Source: an uncultured Rubritalea sp.
GTDB taxonomy: Bacteria; Verrucomicrobiota; Verrucomicrobiia; Verrucomicrobiales; Akkermansiaceae
Assembly: GCA_937981665.1 (NCBI GenBank)
Contig: CALJOJ010000019.1
Location: forward strand, 1-54,906
DNA length: 54,906 nt
Reading direction: 5' to 3'
Below are positions 43,335 to 53,369 of this stretch, one piece after another (the first letter of the stretch is position 1; each line of letters opens with the position of its first letter). The position numbers and the translations under genes are program-made. The notes below the pieces were generated by a model. It was not told the origin of the DNA and did no database searches. It saw nothing but the letters and a program-made list of their open reading frames with translations.

Positions 43335-44243
43335 TTATCTTAGACGAGGATTAAGTGCAACAAGGAGGATGTCCGCTAGGAGGTTAACAAGGACGATCAA
43401 GCAACCGAAGAATAGCACAATGCCCTGTAAGAGGAAAATGTCGCCATTTTTAGTAGCATTAATAAAGTGTTTTCCCATGCCTGGACATTGGAAAATAGAT
43501 TCGACAATAAAGGAACCGGTAATCAGCATAGCGAAGGCAGGACCGATGTAAGCAATGGAAGGAATGAGTCCACCTTTGAGCGCATGTTTAATGATGATGT
43601 TCTGTTCAGACACGCCCTTTGCCTTGGCGGTACGAATGTAATCCTGAGAGAGGATGTCTAACATCCCTGCACGGGTGATACGAGCTAGGTAAGCCGCAGT
43701 TGCAAGACCAAGAGTGATGGATGGTAAGACCCAGTCAAACGAACCTCCCCAACCAGCTACCTTAAGGAACGACACATTTGCCCCTAATCCCTTAGCCAAT
43801 AGAGGTCCTAATACGAATGCGGGGACACTGATTCCTACTAATGCTATGAGCATGGTACTATAGTCAATCATTGAGTTCTTCCTTAATGCAGCAATGATAC
43901 CTGCGGGAATACCAATGATAATAGCGATCAGCATTCCTGCCGAACCCAAGACAAATGAAACGGGGAAAGAATGAGCTATAATTTTAGAAACGGGTTGTTT
44001 CATCATTCCTGAATCTCGCAAGTCTCCTTGAAAGAGTTTATTGATGGAGATCTTATACTGCTCCCAGTATGTCTTATCGAGATCGAACTCAGCCTTCTTA
44101 ACTTGGAGAGCCTGAGCATCTAGGCTCTTATCACTCGTGAACATATCAAAGGGCATCCACCGAGCTAGAAAGAAGGTTACCGTATAAAGGAAGATGAGTA
44201 CTAGGAGTCCCTGAGCGAGACGACTGAGAATTATTTTAAACAT
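43335..44243 (-). CDS. oppB: Peptide ABC transporter permease, OppB type
   Basis: A 302-residue permease with six membrane helices. The N-terminal helix leads into a family-typical periplasmic loop. The core has PVSFVLGSAGMLIAIIIGIPAGIIAAL and the EAA loop DYIRTAKAKGVSEQNIIIKHALKGGLIPS, and the C-terminus LADILLVALNPRLR is canonical. Partner of OppC, 27 bases upstream of it. Confidence 0.94.
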   Translation of the reverse strand: MFKIILSRLAQGLLVLIFLYTVTFFLARWMPFDMFTSDKSLDAQALQVKKAEFDLDKTYWEQYKISINKLFQGDLRDSGMMKQPVSKIIAHSFPVSFVLGSAGMLIAIIIGIPAGIIAALRKNSMIDYSTMLIALVGISVPAFVLGPLLAKGLGANVSFLKVAGWGGSFDWVLPSITLGLATAAYLARITRAGMLDILSQDYIRTAKAKGVSEQNIIIKHALKGGLIPSIAYIGPAFAMLITGSFIVESIFQCPGMGKHFINATKNGDIFLLQGIVLFFGCLIVLVNLLADILLVALNPRLR

Positions 44244-44264
44244 AATATATGAAAACGTGAGGCT

Positions 44265-46163
44265 TTAATTTTCGAGCGACATGTACTTGTAAGGCTGACT
44301 CTTCATGATGTGAGTATTCCAGCCTTTAACGGACTCGTGGTGGAGATAATTGGAGGTGTACCAGTAGATAGGAATAATAGGGTAATCAGCAAGAAACATG
44401 GCTTCAGCTTCTTGTAGTATTTTCATCCGAGCAGCTGGGTCTGAGGTCATTTCAGCCTTCGCTAACAACGCTTCATATTCAGCACTTTCCCATCCTGTGC
44501 GGTTACTTCCAGCTCCAGCTTTCCACATATCAAGGAAGGTAGTGGGGTCAGGGTAATCACCAATCCAGCCACCCGTGGCCACTCCATAGTCGAGCTTACT
44601 AACCTTAACCAAGTATGACTTCCAATCACTCTGGGAAATCTCAACATTAATCCCAAGGTGATTCTTCCACATGTCTTGGACCGTTTCAGCTAGTACCTTT
44701 GCGGTCTCTTTATCGGTCGTCACCATGACTAATTTTAGAGATTTCGGATCGTCAGCGAACTTAGTTTTAGCGAAATATTCTTTAGCTAGCTCAGGGTCAA
44801 ATCTATATTGGGTTGATGGTTGGTAGGCTCCCATAGGAGGCACGATTCCTGTCGCGGCTTGTTGACCTCCTTTTAAAACATGATCAATGATGGATTGAGA
44901 ATCCACAGAGTAGGCAAGAGCCTTGCGCAGATTATGGTCTTCAAATTCTGGTAGTTTATTGTTCAAGCGAAGGAAGTTAGTACCAAGATAGGTTTCCTGT
45001 CTGACCATTTTTTTATTTTTCTCAATAGAGTAATCAATAAGCTCTGGAGCTAGAGTGTATGTGCTATGAAGTTGATTATCAAAAAACATGCGAGCTTCAG
45101 TGTAAGCATTGCCGATTGGTAAAAACTTAATACCGTTCAGCTTCACGTTATCTGTATCCCAATAATTTGAGTTCGTCTCTAATTCTATATAATCGTTAAA
45201 TTTCCATTCTTTAAGTTGAAACGGACCGTTACTCACTAGATTTCCAGGCTCTGTCCAAGTATGATCTTCTTTGAATGGATTCTTGAGTTTTGTAATAATA
45301 TGCTTTGGCACTGGGTACCAAGTGTAATGCTTAGTAATGTCTGGTATATATGGAGTAGGGGCCTTGAGAGAGATGTGCAGGGTGTAGTCGTCTACTGCTT
45401 TAACACCGACATTAGCCATCGACCAGAGATCTTTCCCGCTATGTTTGATATAGGTATCTATAATCTGTGTTTGATCACCTGTACTGATTCCTTCTGACCA
45501 AGTAAATAGTGAAGGATTTTCTTTAATTGCCTTTAATTGCTCTAGCGTGAGTTTATTCAGACCTTTGGCATCATTATCATAGCGCTTTTCTTCATCACTT
45601 AGTTTAGAAAAAAAGGATCGTAAATGCTTCGCTGAGTCTAAATCTGAATCTCCACTATAGTTTTCATCTTTAATTTGATCCCAAATACTAAGATGTTCTA
45701 ACAAAAACTTATGCTTTTTGTTTCTATTATAGTCCTCAGCACCTTCAATAAAGTAGAGCATCCATGCATATTTCGCTCCAAATTCAGGGCTTAAAATACG
45801 ATTGTACGCAAAAACAAAGTCATGACTAGTGAGAGGTACTCCATCTGACCATTTACCATCTTGGTGAAGCTTGAATGTCCATTCTGTAGAATTAGCATTA
45901 GATGACCAAGATGCTGCTGCACCGGGACTATGTTGATTTGGGTCAGTAGGATGGTCCATACATAGTCCCTCGAAGAGTCCTCGAATAACATTACTTTCTA
46001 TCACACCTTCAACCATCTGTGGATCTAATCCTGCTGGCTCAGCACCATTCCCTAAGACAAGTATCTTCTCTTCAGTCTTCTGGGTGATTGAGTCCTTGCT
46101 TTCACAGCTATTGAAGACAATAAGTGAGGCAATACATGTAAGTATGTTACGGGTGAGTTTCAT
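44265..46163 (-). CDS. oppA: Peptide-binding lipoprotein, SBP family 5 (OppA type)
   Basis: A 632-residue substrate-binding lipoprotein. The signal peptide ends in lipobox VFNSC (Cys20). The mature part follows OppA: LVLGNGAEPAGLDPQMVEG, SPGAAASWSSNANSTEWTFKLHQDGKWSDGVPLTSHDFVFAYNRIL, and GGWIGDYPDPTTFLDMW near the C-terminus. About 80 residues (roughly 135-215) between the first conserved block and the next are an enlarged loop relative to E. coli OppA. First gene of the leftward importer unit. Confidence 0.93.
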   Translation of the reverse strand: MKLTRNILTCIASLIVFNSCESKDSITQKTEEKILVLGNGAEPAGLDPQMVEGVIESNVIRGLFEGLCMDHPTDPNQHSPGAAASWSSNANSTEWTFKLHQDGKWSDGVPLTSHDFVFAYNRILSPEFGAKYAWMLYFIEGAEDYNRNKKHKFLLEHLSIWDQIKDENYSGDSDLDSAKHLRSFFSKLSDEEKRYDNDAKGLNKLTLEQLKAIKENPSLFTWSEGISTGDQTQIIDTYIKHSGKDLWSMANVGVKAVDDYTLHISLKAPTPYIPDITKHYTWYPVPKHIITKLKNPFKEDHTWTEPGNLVSNGPFQLKEWKFNDYIELETNSNYWDTDNVKLNGIKFLPIGNAYTEARMFFDNQLHSTYTLAPELIDYSIEKNKKMVRQETYLGTNFLRLNNKLPEFEDHNLRKALAYSVDSQSIIDHVLKGGQQAATGIVPPMGAYQPSTQYRFDPELAKEYFAKTKFADDPKSLKLVMVTTDKETAKVLAETVQDMWKNHLGINVEISQSDWKSYLVKVSKLDYGVATGGWIGDYPDPTTFLDMWKAGAGSNRTGWESAEYEALLAKAEMTSDPAARMKILQEAEAMFLADYPIIPIYWYTSNYLHHESVKGWNTHIMKSQPYKYMSLEN

Positions 46164-46295
46164 GTTGGTGAGAAATTGAAGTATTTTCGCTGAGCATGCA
46201 CACCTTTTTTTAGCTAATTTTATTTTTCTACTAGTTTATGAAACAGTTTCTTGATCTCTGTACGCTATATCCCTAGTTAATGACTAATGTATTTT

Positions 46296-46304
46296 TGCTA
46301 TGAT
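46296..46304 (+). promoter_or_regulatory. Candidate extended -10 promoter for the rightward peptide transporter operon
   Basis: TGCTATGAT (extended -10, TGnTATGAT) lies in the divergent gap; the -35 region is weak. Transcription would start near 46311, about 19 bases before the ATG at 46330. Confidence 0.45.
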
Positions 46305-46329
46305 TCCCTCATGGCGAACTTCCACGCCT

Positions 46330-47673
46330 ATGAAAGCTTATTTTATACGACGCCTACTTTTACTGCCGATCACTTTGTTCGGCATCACGATGATTGTCTT
46401 CATGATCACGCGGCTTGCTCCTGGTGGGCCTATGGATCAGTTGTTGATGCAAAGTGCAGCCCAAGAAGGTAAAAAGTCTAATAGCAACAATAATGCAGGC
46501 GGCCTAAGTGACGAGGAAATAGAAGCACAAGAGGAAGAGTATGGTGTGGATAAGAGCGCGCCTCATGCCTATTTTCAATGGCTTGGAGTACTCCCCAGAG
46601 AGGATTATATTTCTAAAGCAGAGTTTAAGAGTTCAAATGGTGTTGAGAAGTTAGACGATGGAAAAGAGAAGGTGACTCTCGTTGTAAAAGGGGAGGATCG
46701 GATTGTAGAAGTTATCCGTGATGGAGATAATATAGATAAAGCCATCTACCAAGATAATGGCGAAAGCATCCAAGACCAGGGCTGGGAAGTAAAGTTAGAG
46801 ACTCCTGCTGAGCGCAAAGAAAGAAAAGAGAAGCGCCTCAATGGAGAGACCAAGGATTCCTTTGTGCATCGTGCTGTGATTTATCGTCCCACTCGCTCTG
46901 GCATCCTCCAGGGTGACTTCCGTAACAGTAGGAAATATCAAGATCCTGTGATGTCTATGATTGGAGATAAGGTTCCCATTTCACTCTACTTTGGCATTCT
47001 TTCATCGATCATTATTTATGGTGTTTGTATTCCTTTAGGCATCGTCAAAGCAATCAAACACAAGACATTTATTGATAATAGTTCATCGATTCTTATTTTC
47101 TTAGGGTACTCGATCCCAGGATTCGCTCTTGGAGCTATCATGTTGAGTTACTTGGGAGTAGAGAAACAGATTTTCCCATTGTTTGGACTGATTAGTCCTG
47201 AGTTCGAATCACTCAGCTTTTGGGAAAGAATTTCTAGCTGGGAGGTGGTAAAGGACGTCTTTATGCACACGGTGTTGCCATTGATTTGCTATGTTATTGG
47301 CGGTTTTGCTTTTACTACCATGATGATGAAGAATAACCTGATGGATAACCTCGCTGCTGACTATGTAAGAACTGCGATGGCGAAAGGGGTGCCGTTTAAG
47401 AAAGCTGTTTTTGGCCACGCATTCAGAAATTCTTTCATCCCTATTGCTACTGGGCTAGGAGGCTTAATTTCTATCTTTGTGGGGGGATCAATGCTCATTG
47501 AAAAGGTCTTTGACATCGATGGCTTTGGTCTCTTGCAGTACAATGCTGTGCTGGAGAAAGACTTCCCAGTCATTATGGGTAGCCTCACTATTTCCGCCTT
47601 CCTGATGCTATTAGGAAACATCATCTCGGACATCATCGTAGCGATGATTGACCCTCGTATTAAATTCAACTAA
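46330..47673 (+). CDS. yejB: Peptide ABC transporter permease, YejB-like, with periplasmic insertion
   Basis: A 447-residue permease. The N-terminus MKAYFIRRLLLLPITLFGITMIVFMITRLAPGGPMDQLL and the core (IKHKTFIDNSSSILIFLGYSIPGFALG, FPLFGLISPEFESLSFWERI, EAA loop DYVRTAMAKGVPFKKAVFGHAFRNS, end IVAMIDPRIKFN) match YejB, which has the same long loop after helix 1. About 100 residues (roughly 85-190, charged, starting near PREDYISKAEF) are additional to that loop and would lie in the periplasm. The frame can start at 46300, but ATG 46330 gives the canonical N-terminus. Confidence 0.9.
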   Translation: MKAYFIRRLLLLPITLFGITMIVFMITRLAPGGPMDQLLMQSAAQEGKKSNSNNNAGGLSDEEIEAQEEEYGVDKSAPHAYFQWLGVLPREDYISKAEFKSSNGVEKLDDGKEKVTLVVKGEDRIVEVIRDGDNIDKAIYQDNGESIQDQGWEVKLETPAERKERKEKRLNGETKDSFVHRAVIYRPTRSGILQGDFRNSRKYQDPVMSMIGDKVPISLYFGILSSIIIYGVCIPLGIVKAIKHKTFIDNSSSILIFLGYSIPGFALGAIMLSYLGVEKQIFPLFGLISPEFESLSFWERISSWEVVKDVFMHTVLPLICYVIGGFAFTTMMMKNNLMDNLAADYVRTAMAKGVPFKKAVFGHAFRNSFIPIATGLGGLISIFVGGSMLIEKVFDIDGFGLLQYNAVLEKDFPVIMGSLTISAFLMLLGNIISDIIVAMIDPRIKFN

Positions 47674-47685
47674 CCAGATATTCTA

Positions 47686-49215
47686 GTGAGAAAATTAGCC
47701 ATCTTTTTTATCCTGTCTGGAATCATTGCCATCGTTGGTTGGTACAATGGGCTGGACCTACCGACCTTGAGTTGGTTCTTTGAGTCCTCAGAAAAATTCG
47801 GATATATCTGTGGTGCTTTAGCTATCACACTCGGAATATCCATGCTGTTCTCAGGCAAAAAATCTTTCGATTTCAAACCCATTACGGTCCGACGTTGGCG
47901 AAGATTTAAATCGATCCGCCGAGGCTACTGGTCGTTTCTTATTTTGATAGGACTTGTCGTCTTCGCGTCACTAGATCAGCTAGTAGTGGGTAAGCGTGCG
48001 CTTATTGTAAAGCATGACGGAGAGCTGCATTTTCCTGCGTTCATGCAGAAATCCTATAAGAATAGCGAATTTGGAATTGGTGGGGATGTGGCGGACTCGA
48101 ATGTGAACTATCGAGACCTCAAAAAGAGGTTTTCTAAAGAAGGCAGTGACTGGGTGCTGATGCCACCCATCCCATATGATCCTACCTATGATACTATTTC
48201 TGCTATTTCTAAGGACGTGAAGATTGAGAATAATGTCGTTTACAGCTCACTATCAGGAAAGAAATACAATGGACTAGCCGCAAAACTTTACTTTGAAGAT
48301 GATCCGAAATCGATTCATATTCGTTACAAATACAGAAATGGAATCCGTACGGGTGAAGCGATCGGTAAAAACAAGAAACGGCAGACAGTCTACATTGCCA
48401 CCTATAAGGAAGGCGAGTTGGTCAAAGATAGTTATACAGGTGATGGCAGCAAAGAAGAATTTCTGTCTCTAGCGTCTTCGCCGTTAAGAAGAATTTTCTA
48501 CAATCCGAGTCCTAGCAGCTGGAAAGACAGGCATTTGTTAGGCACGGACTCTAGCGGGAATGACATCTTCGCCTACCTTTATGGAGGTCTTCAGGTGAAC
48601 TTCAAAGCCGCGATACTCTATATTCCATGTGTCTACCTTATCGGCATCACTATTGGATTACTTATGGGGTATTATGGCGGGACATTTGACATCATTGTAC
48701 AGCGGTTGATTGAGATTCTATCTAATATCCCATTCTTGTTTGTGATCTTAATTCTCAGTGGACTGGTTCCTGAGCAATATCGCGGATTAGGAATGATCCT
48801 GATCATCCTCTCCGTGTTTGGCTGGATGGGAATGACTTACCTGATGCGTACAGCTGCTCTGAAGGAAAAGGCGAGAGACTATGTAGCTGCTGCGCGTGTC
48901 ATGGGGGCATCTACACCTAGAATCCTTTTTAAACATATCTTACCCAACTCTGTGGCGATCATTGTCACCTTGGTTCCGTTCAGTATTTCCTCCGTAGTTC
49001 TAGCTCTTACCTCGCTAGATTATCTGGGCTTTGGACTACCACCTGAGTATGCAGCTTGGGGGAAATTATTACAGAACGGCCTAGCGAATCTCTCTGCTCC
49101 GTGGATTGTGTCCTCAGCATTCTTTATGCTGGTGCTCGTTCTTGTTCTGGTCACCTTCATTGGCGAGGCTGTTAGAGAGGCCTTTGATCCTAAAAAATTC
49201 ACCACGTATCGATAA
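47686..49215 (+). CDS. yejE: Peptide ABC transporter permease, YejE-like, with two extra domains
   Basis: A 509-residue permease starting at GTG 47686. Residues 1-60 contain two extra hydrophobic segments (LAIFFILSGIIAIVGWYNGL and YICGALAITLGISMLF). Then comes the usual YejE start RRWRRFKSIRRGYWSFLILIGLVVFASLDQLVV and the loop LIVKHDGELHFPAFMQKSYKNSEFG. A periplasmic insertion of about 100 residues (roughly 180-280), with repeats resembling MORN units (YRNGIRTGEAIGKN), precedes DRHLLGTDSSGNDIFAYLYGG. The EAA loop is DYVAAARVMGASTPRILFKHILPNS. It follows yejB by 12 bases and is probably its heterodimer partner. Confidence 0.9.
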   Translation: MRKLAIFFILSGIIAIVGWYNGLDLPTLSWFFESSEKFGYICGALAITLGISMLFSGKKSFDFKPITVRRWRRFKSIRRGYWSFLILIGLVVFASLDQLVVGKRALIVKHDGELHFPAFMQKSYKNSEFGIGGDVADSNVNYRDLKKRFSKEGSDWVLMPPIPYDPTYDTISAISKDVKIENNVVYSSLSGKKYNGLAAKLYFEDDPKSIHIRYKYRNGIRTGEAIGKNKKRQTVYIATYKEGELVKDSYTGDGSKEEFLSLASSPLRRIFYNPSPSSWKDRHLLGTDSSGNDIFAYLYGGLQVNFKAAILYIPCVYLIGITIGLLMGYYGGTFDIIVQRLIEILSNIPFLFVILILSGLVPEQYRGLGMILIILSVFGWMGMTYLMRTAALKEKARDYVAAARVMGASTPRILFKHILPNSVAIIVTLVPFSISSVVLALTSLDYLGFGLPPEYAAWGKLLQNGLANLSAPWIVSSAFFMLVLVLVLVTFIGEAVREAFDPKKFTTYR

Positions 49216-49235
49216 GTCATCACCTATAAAACACC

Positions 49236-51356
49236 ATGAGACTTTTAAAATTCATTCTAACATTTATCCTCAGCGCATTGAGTATTTGCCTTCTGACTCA
49301 ATGTAGATCAGATGAATTTAAATCTAACGTAAAGCTCTATGATATGGATTCTTTCATTGAGAGGCATAATGTCAGGACGAACCGATGGTTGGATGAGCAG
49401 ATAAAAGAATCCACAGAAAATGGAGCGAAGCTCAAGAGTGAGCTAGCCATACTTAGCGCAAAAAAAGAACTCAGTGAGGAAGACCAAAAACAACAACGCA
49501 AAATTGAGCGTGATATAGCTGCCAATCAACGTGAGTTAGAGAAATATGAATTTCGTAAAAGCCTAGGGGCTTACTTTTCCTTCAAGTCACCAGACGAGGT
49601 ACCTACGGGTTTAGTCTGGCAAACAGGCATGGATGAACCTGAGATAGGGGATTCTAGAGCCACTAAAGGCGGTGTTTACAATACCTTCATTAATGAATTC
49701 CCCGCCACACTTAGACCATTTGGCCCAGAGTCAAATCATAGCTTTAGAAGTGAAATCTATGATAATATAGACCTTGGACTAACCTCCACGCACCCCGTGA
49801 CTCAGCAGCCCATCCCTAGTTTAGCTAATCAATGGGCACTCAGCAAAGACCAGCGCACAGTCTATTACAAGTTGGATCCCAAAGCTACTTATTCTAATGG
49901 CGAGTCAGTAAAGGCAAAAGACTTCATGACGAGCATTTACGTACGCTCTTCTCAGAATGTACACAACCCATATTCGAAACAATACTATAGAGAACAGTAT
50001 GCCAATATAACGGTTTATGATGAGATGACGCTATCCGTGACCCTCCCCGAACCTAAGCCAGACATGTATCGCTCATCAAATCTTTCACCATCTTCTCCTA
50101 CTTTCTATGCTGAGTATGGCCCAGATTATAAGGAGCGCTACCAGTGGCGTGTCCCGCCCACTACTGGAGCCTATCAGGTCAATCCTGAGGGTATAAAAAA
50201 GGGTAGATCTATTACTCTAACACGCGTCAAAAATTGGTGGGCAAAAGACCGCAAATATTATCAATACAAATTTAATGTAGATCAGATTCGTTTTCTTGTC
50301 ATCAGAGACATTTCAAAATGCTTTGAGCTGTTCAAGATTGGAGAGATTGATGTGTTTGGAATCGGTCAGCCAGAATACTGGTATGAGAAAACCGAGATTG
50401 AGCCAGTGTTCCACGGTTACATTGAAAAGAAGAAATTTTTCAGAAATTGGCCTAATATCCCATGGGGTATTTATCTAAATGTGGATGAAGGAATCCTCAA
50501 GAATAAGGATGTCAGGATTGGTCTAAATCACGCGATGAACTTTCAACGCGTGAATGATCAAGTCTTCCGAGGTGACTATGTTCGCATCAATCAGTTTAGT
50601 GATGGCTTCGGTAAGTTCACCAATCAGTCGATCAAAGCAAGAGAGTATAATCCTAAATTAGCGCGAGAATACTTTGCTAAGGCTGGTTTTACCGAAGAAG
50701 GTGATGATGGGATTTTGATAAACAAAAATGGTGAGAGGCTGTCATTTAGCTGCACTATCCGTCAGGATCCTCAGCGCATTGAAATGCTGACTATCCTGAA
50801 AACTGAAGCTCTGAACTGCGGAGTGGAGATGACTCTGGATGTAGCGGAGGCTTCTGTTAGCTTCGCTAAGACATCACAAAAGCGACATGAGTCAACCTTT
50901 GGTGGCTGGGGAGTAGGACCACCCACACCATCGTATCGTCAATTCTTTCACTCAGAAGCAGCGTTTGATGAAACTGGTGCTCGGAACTCAAGCTCAAACA
51001 ATCAGAACGTGTATGCTAACGAGAGAATGGATGTATTAGCGGATCAGGTACGTAATGCACGGTCATATGGTGAGTTAGAAAAGGCTGCTCATGAAGCGCA
51101 ACAGATCATCCACGATGAAGGGATGTTTATTCCTGGAGTGGATCGAGATTTTACTGCAATCGGGTACTGGCGATGGATGAAATGGCCAGATAGTGAGACG
51201 ACTAAATTTAGCTATCCTATCATATATGATCCGATGGATACCTATCTATACTGGATAGACACAGATCTGAAGGCCGAGACCTTAAAGGCGAGAAGAGAAG
51301 AACGGACGTTCCCTGAAGTAGAGCAAGTGATAGATAAATACCGCAAGACTAAATAG
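49236..51356 (+). CDS. YejA-like peptide-binding lipoprotein with N-terminal coiled coil
   Basis: A 706-residue binding lipoprotein. The signal peptide ends at lipobox LLTQC (Cys23). Residues about 45-105 are a heptad-rich charged coiled coil (RWLDEQIKESTENGAKLKSELAILSAKKELSEEDQKQQRKIERDIA), not part of the usual fold. The SBP family 5 domain then starts near ATKGGVYNTFINEFPATLRPFGP and includes the YejA-like FKIGEIDVFGIGQPEYWYEKTE. Third gene of the rightward operon, 20 bases after yejE. Confidence 0.9.
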   Translation: MRLLKFILTFILSALSICLLTQCRSDEFKSNVKLYDMDSFIERHNVRTNRWLDEQIKESTENGAKLKSELAILSAKKELSEEDQKQQRKIERDIAANQRELEKYEFRKSLGAYFSFKSPDEVPTGLVWQTGMDEPEIGDSRATKGGVYNTFINEFPATLRPFGPESNHSFRSEIYDNIDLGLTSTHPVTQQPIPSLANQWALSKDQRTVYYKLDPKATYSNGESVKAKDFMTSIYVRSSQNVHNPYSKQYYREQYANITVYDEMTLSVTLPEPKPDMYRSSNLSPSSPTFYAEYGPDYKERYQWRVPPTTGAYQVNPEGIKKGRSITLTRVKNWWAKDRKYYQYKFNVDQIRFLVIRDISKCFELFKIGEIDVFGIGQPEYWYEKTEIEPVFHGYIEKKKFFRNWPNIPWGIYLNVDEGILKNKDVRIGLNHAMNFQRVNDQVFRGDYVRINQFSDGFGKFTNQSIKAREYNPKLAREYFAKAGFTEEGDDGILINKNGERLSFSCTIRQDPQRIEMLTILKTEALNCGVEMTLDVAEASVSFAKTSQKRHESTFGGWGVGPPTPSYRQFFHSEAAFDETGARNSSSNNQNVYANERMDVLADQVRNARSYGELEKAAHEAQQIIHDEGMFIPGVDRDFTAIGYWRWMKWPDSETTKFSYPIIYDPMDTYLYWIDTDLKAETLKARREERTFPEVEQVIDKYRKTK

Positions 51357-51358
51357 CC

Positions 51359-52339
51359 ATGAATGAAGATGTACTAGTAATAGAAAATTTGCAGACTGCG
51401 TTCGATACCGAGCAGGGGAGACTTACTGCGGTGGATGGTGTTTCATTCACAGTTCCTGCGGGTAAGACTGTGGGGATAGTAGGTGAGTCAGGATGCGGTA
51501 AGTCGGTGACGGCTATGTCTATCGTTCAGCTCCTTCCTCAGCCGGCTGGAGTGATCACTGGAGGTAAGGTTATTTTTAAAGGTAAGGATTTAATAGGAGT
51601 AGATGATGAGACGCTCTATGGTATTCGCGGAAATGAAATCGGTGTCATTTTCCAGGAGCCTATGACCGCTCTAAATCCAGTCCAGCGAATCGGTAAACAA
51701 CTTAGCGAATCGCTCATCCTCCATAAGGGCATGTCTAAAAAAGATGCTTGGGCTGAGTCCGTGAATCTGCTCGATATGGTAGGCATTCCATCACCTGAGA
51801 TCCGTGTGGGTGAGTACCCTCACCAGCTCTCTGGCGGGATGAGGCAGCGTGTGGTCATAGCCATCGCTATAGTTTGTAAGCCAGATCTAATCATAGCAGA
51901 TGAACCCACCACTGCACTGGATGTTACCGTCCAAGCTCAGATTCTTGATCTACTAAAGAAACTTCAAAAAGAGAATGGGAGCAGCGTTATTTTGATCACA
52001 CACGACCTCGGAGTCATTGCTGAAACCTGTGATGAGGTAGTGGTGATGTATGGTGGCCGAGTGGTGGAACAGGCACCTGTAGAGAATATTTTCAAGAACC
52101 CGCAGCATGCTTACACGAAAGGATTGTTAGATTCTATTCCTAGACTAGAAACTCCGCGCAAGAGCTTACTGAAGACAATCCCTAACATGGTGGCTGGCCT
52201 CGCTGAATTTGTCGACGGTTGTCGTTTCTGCCAGAGGATGGAGCGCGAGGGCGATTCACTAAACACTAGACCCGAACTTAAAGAAGTAGCCACTGATCAC
52301 TGGGTGGAAGCCTGCCCGCAGTGCACTACACACGCATAG
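51359..52339 (+). CDS. oppD: Peptide ABC transporter ATP-binding protein (OppD/DppD type)
   Basis: A 326-residue ATPase: Walker [10 protein letters not shown] at about 41-49, Q loop [12 protein letters not shown], signature LSGGMRQR at about 158, Walker B and D-loop [14 protein letters not shown], and H-loop ITHDLG. The C-terminal oligopeptide transporter extension has the cysteine cluster CRFCQRM ... CPQC. It starts 2 bases after the preceding stop. Because the leftward OppABC has no ATPase, this and OppF may serve both importers (inference). Confidence 0.94.
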   Translation: MNEDVLVIENLQTAFDTEQGRLTAVDGVSFTVPAGKTVGIVGESGCGKSVTAMSIVQLLPQPAGVITGGKVIFKGKDLIGVDDETLYGIRGNEIGVIFQEPMTALNPVQRIGKQLSESLILHKGMSKKDAWAESVNLLDMVGIPSPEIRVGEYPHQLSGGMRQRVVIAIAIVCKPDLIIADEPTTALDVTVQAQILDLLKKLQKENGSSVILITHDLGVIAETCDEVVVMYGGRVVEQAPVENIFKNPQHAYTKGLLDSIPRLETPRKSLLKTIPNMVAGLAEFVDGCRFCQRMEREGDSLNTRPELKEVATDHWVEACPQCTTHA

Positions 52340-52352
52340 CCCACTATCGCAT

Positions 52353-53360
52353 ATGAATTTATTAGATGTAAAAGACCTTAAAATGCACTTCCCAGTTCAT
52401 GGTGGAGTGTTCTCGCGCGTGGTCGGCTCAGTCAAGGCTGTGGACGGAATTTCACTCAGTATTAAGAAGGGTCAAACGCTTGGAATCGTGGGGGAATCAG
52501 GTTGTGGTAAGTCAACATTGGGCAAGACTATTGTTAGACTCAACAAACCAACAGCGGGATCTATCCATGTGAATGGTGCTGATATCACTAAAATGTCACA
52601 AAGCGAACTGCGCCCACACCGGAAGCAGTTCCAAATGATGTTTCAAGATCCTGCTGAATCACTTAACCCGCGTATGAGTATCGGTGAGATCATTACTGAG
52701 CCATTACTTATTCAGAAAATAGGGAATCGCCACACACGTCGCGAGCGAGCTATTCAGCTGTTAGAGCGAGTCGGGATACCTGGCTCAGCTGTGGATCGAT
52801 TCTCCTTTGAGTTCTCTGGTGGTCAGCGGCAGCGGATCGGTGTGGCGCGCGCTATTGCGCTTCAGCCTGAGTTATTAGTGCTCGATGAGCCAGTTTCAGC
52901 GCTAGATGTTTCTGTCCAGTCTCAGGTTTTGAATCTATTGTTAGAGTTGCAGGAGGAAATGGGAATTAGCTATATGTTCATTGCTCATGATCTCGCAGTG
53001 GTGAAGCATATTTCAGACTATGTAGCCGTGATGTACCTGGGGGAAATTGTGGAACTAGCGGATGCAGATATCATTTACAAAAACCCGAAACATGCGTACA
53101 CAAAAGCGCTGATAGCAGCTATCCCAGTGCCTGATCCAACTGTTAAGAAAGAGCGAATTATACTAGAAGGTGAAATACCTTCTCCTATCAATCCACCGAA
53201 AGGCTCAGCCTTTGGGCATCGGATTAATCATCCACAGTATGCTGAGACAGAAGGTTTAGACATGCCGCTGGTAGAGATAGAACCAGATCACTGGGTGGCA
53301 GCAGATCCGTGCTGTCTCTCTGTCGAAGATTACATCAACGCAAGATCTCTAGTTAAATAA
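52353..53360 (+). CDS. oppF: Peptide ABC transporter ATP-binding protein (OppF/DppF type)
   Basis: A 335-residue ATPase: Walker [11 protein letters not shown] at about 46-55, Q loop MFQDPAESLNPRMSIGE, signature FSGGQRQRIGVARA, Walker B LLVLDEPVSALDVS and H-loop IAHDLAV. The C-terminal EGEIPSPINPPKGSAFGHR motif is the OppF-type extension. It forms the second nucleotide-binding half with OppD, 13 bases upstream. Confidence 0.95.
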   Translation: MNLLDVKDLKMHFPVHGGVFSRVVGSVKAVDGISLSIKKGQTLGIVGESGCGKSTLGKTIVRLNKPTAGSIHVNGADITKMSQSELRPHRKQFQMMFQDPAESLNPRMSIGEIITEPLLIQKIGNRHTRRERAIQLLERVGIPGSAVDRFSFEFSGGQRQRIGVARAIALQPELLVLDEPVSALDVSVQSQVLNLLLELQEEMGISYMFIAHDLAVVKHISDYVAVMYLGEIVELADADIIYKNPKHAYTKALIAAIPVPDPTVKKERIILEGEIPSPINPPKGSAFGHRINHPQYAETEGLDMPLVEIEPDHWVAADPCCLSVEDYINARSLVK

Positions 53361-53369
53361 ACACACTCA

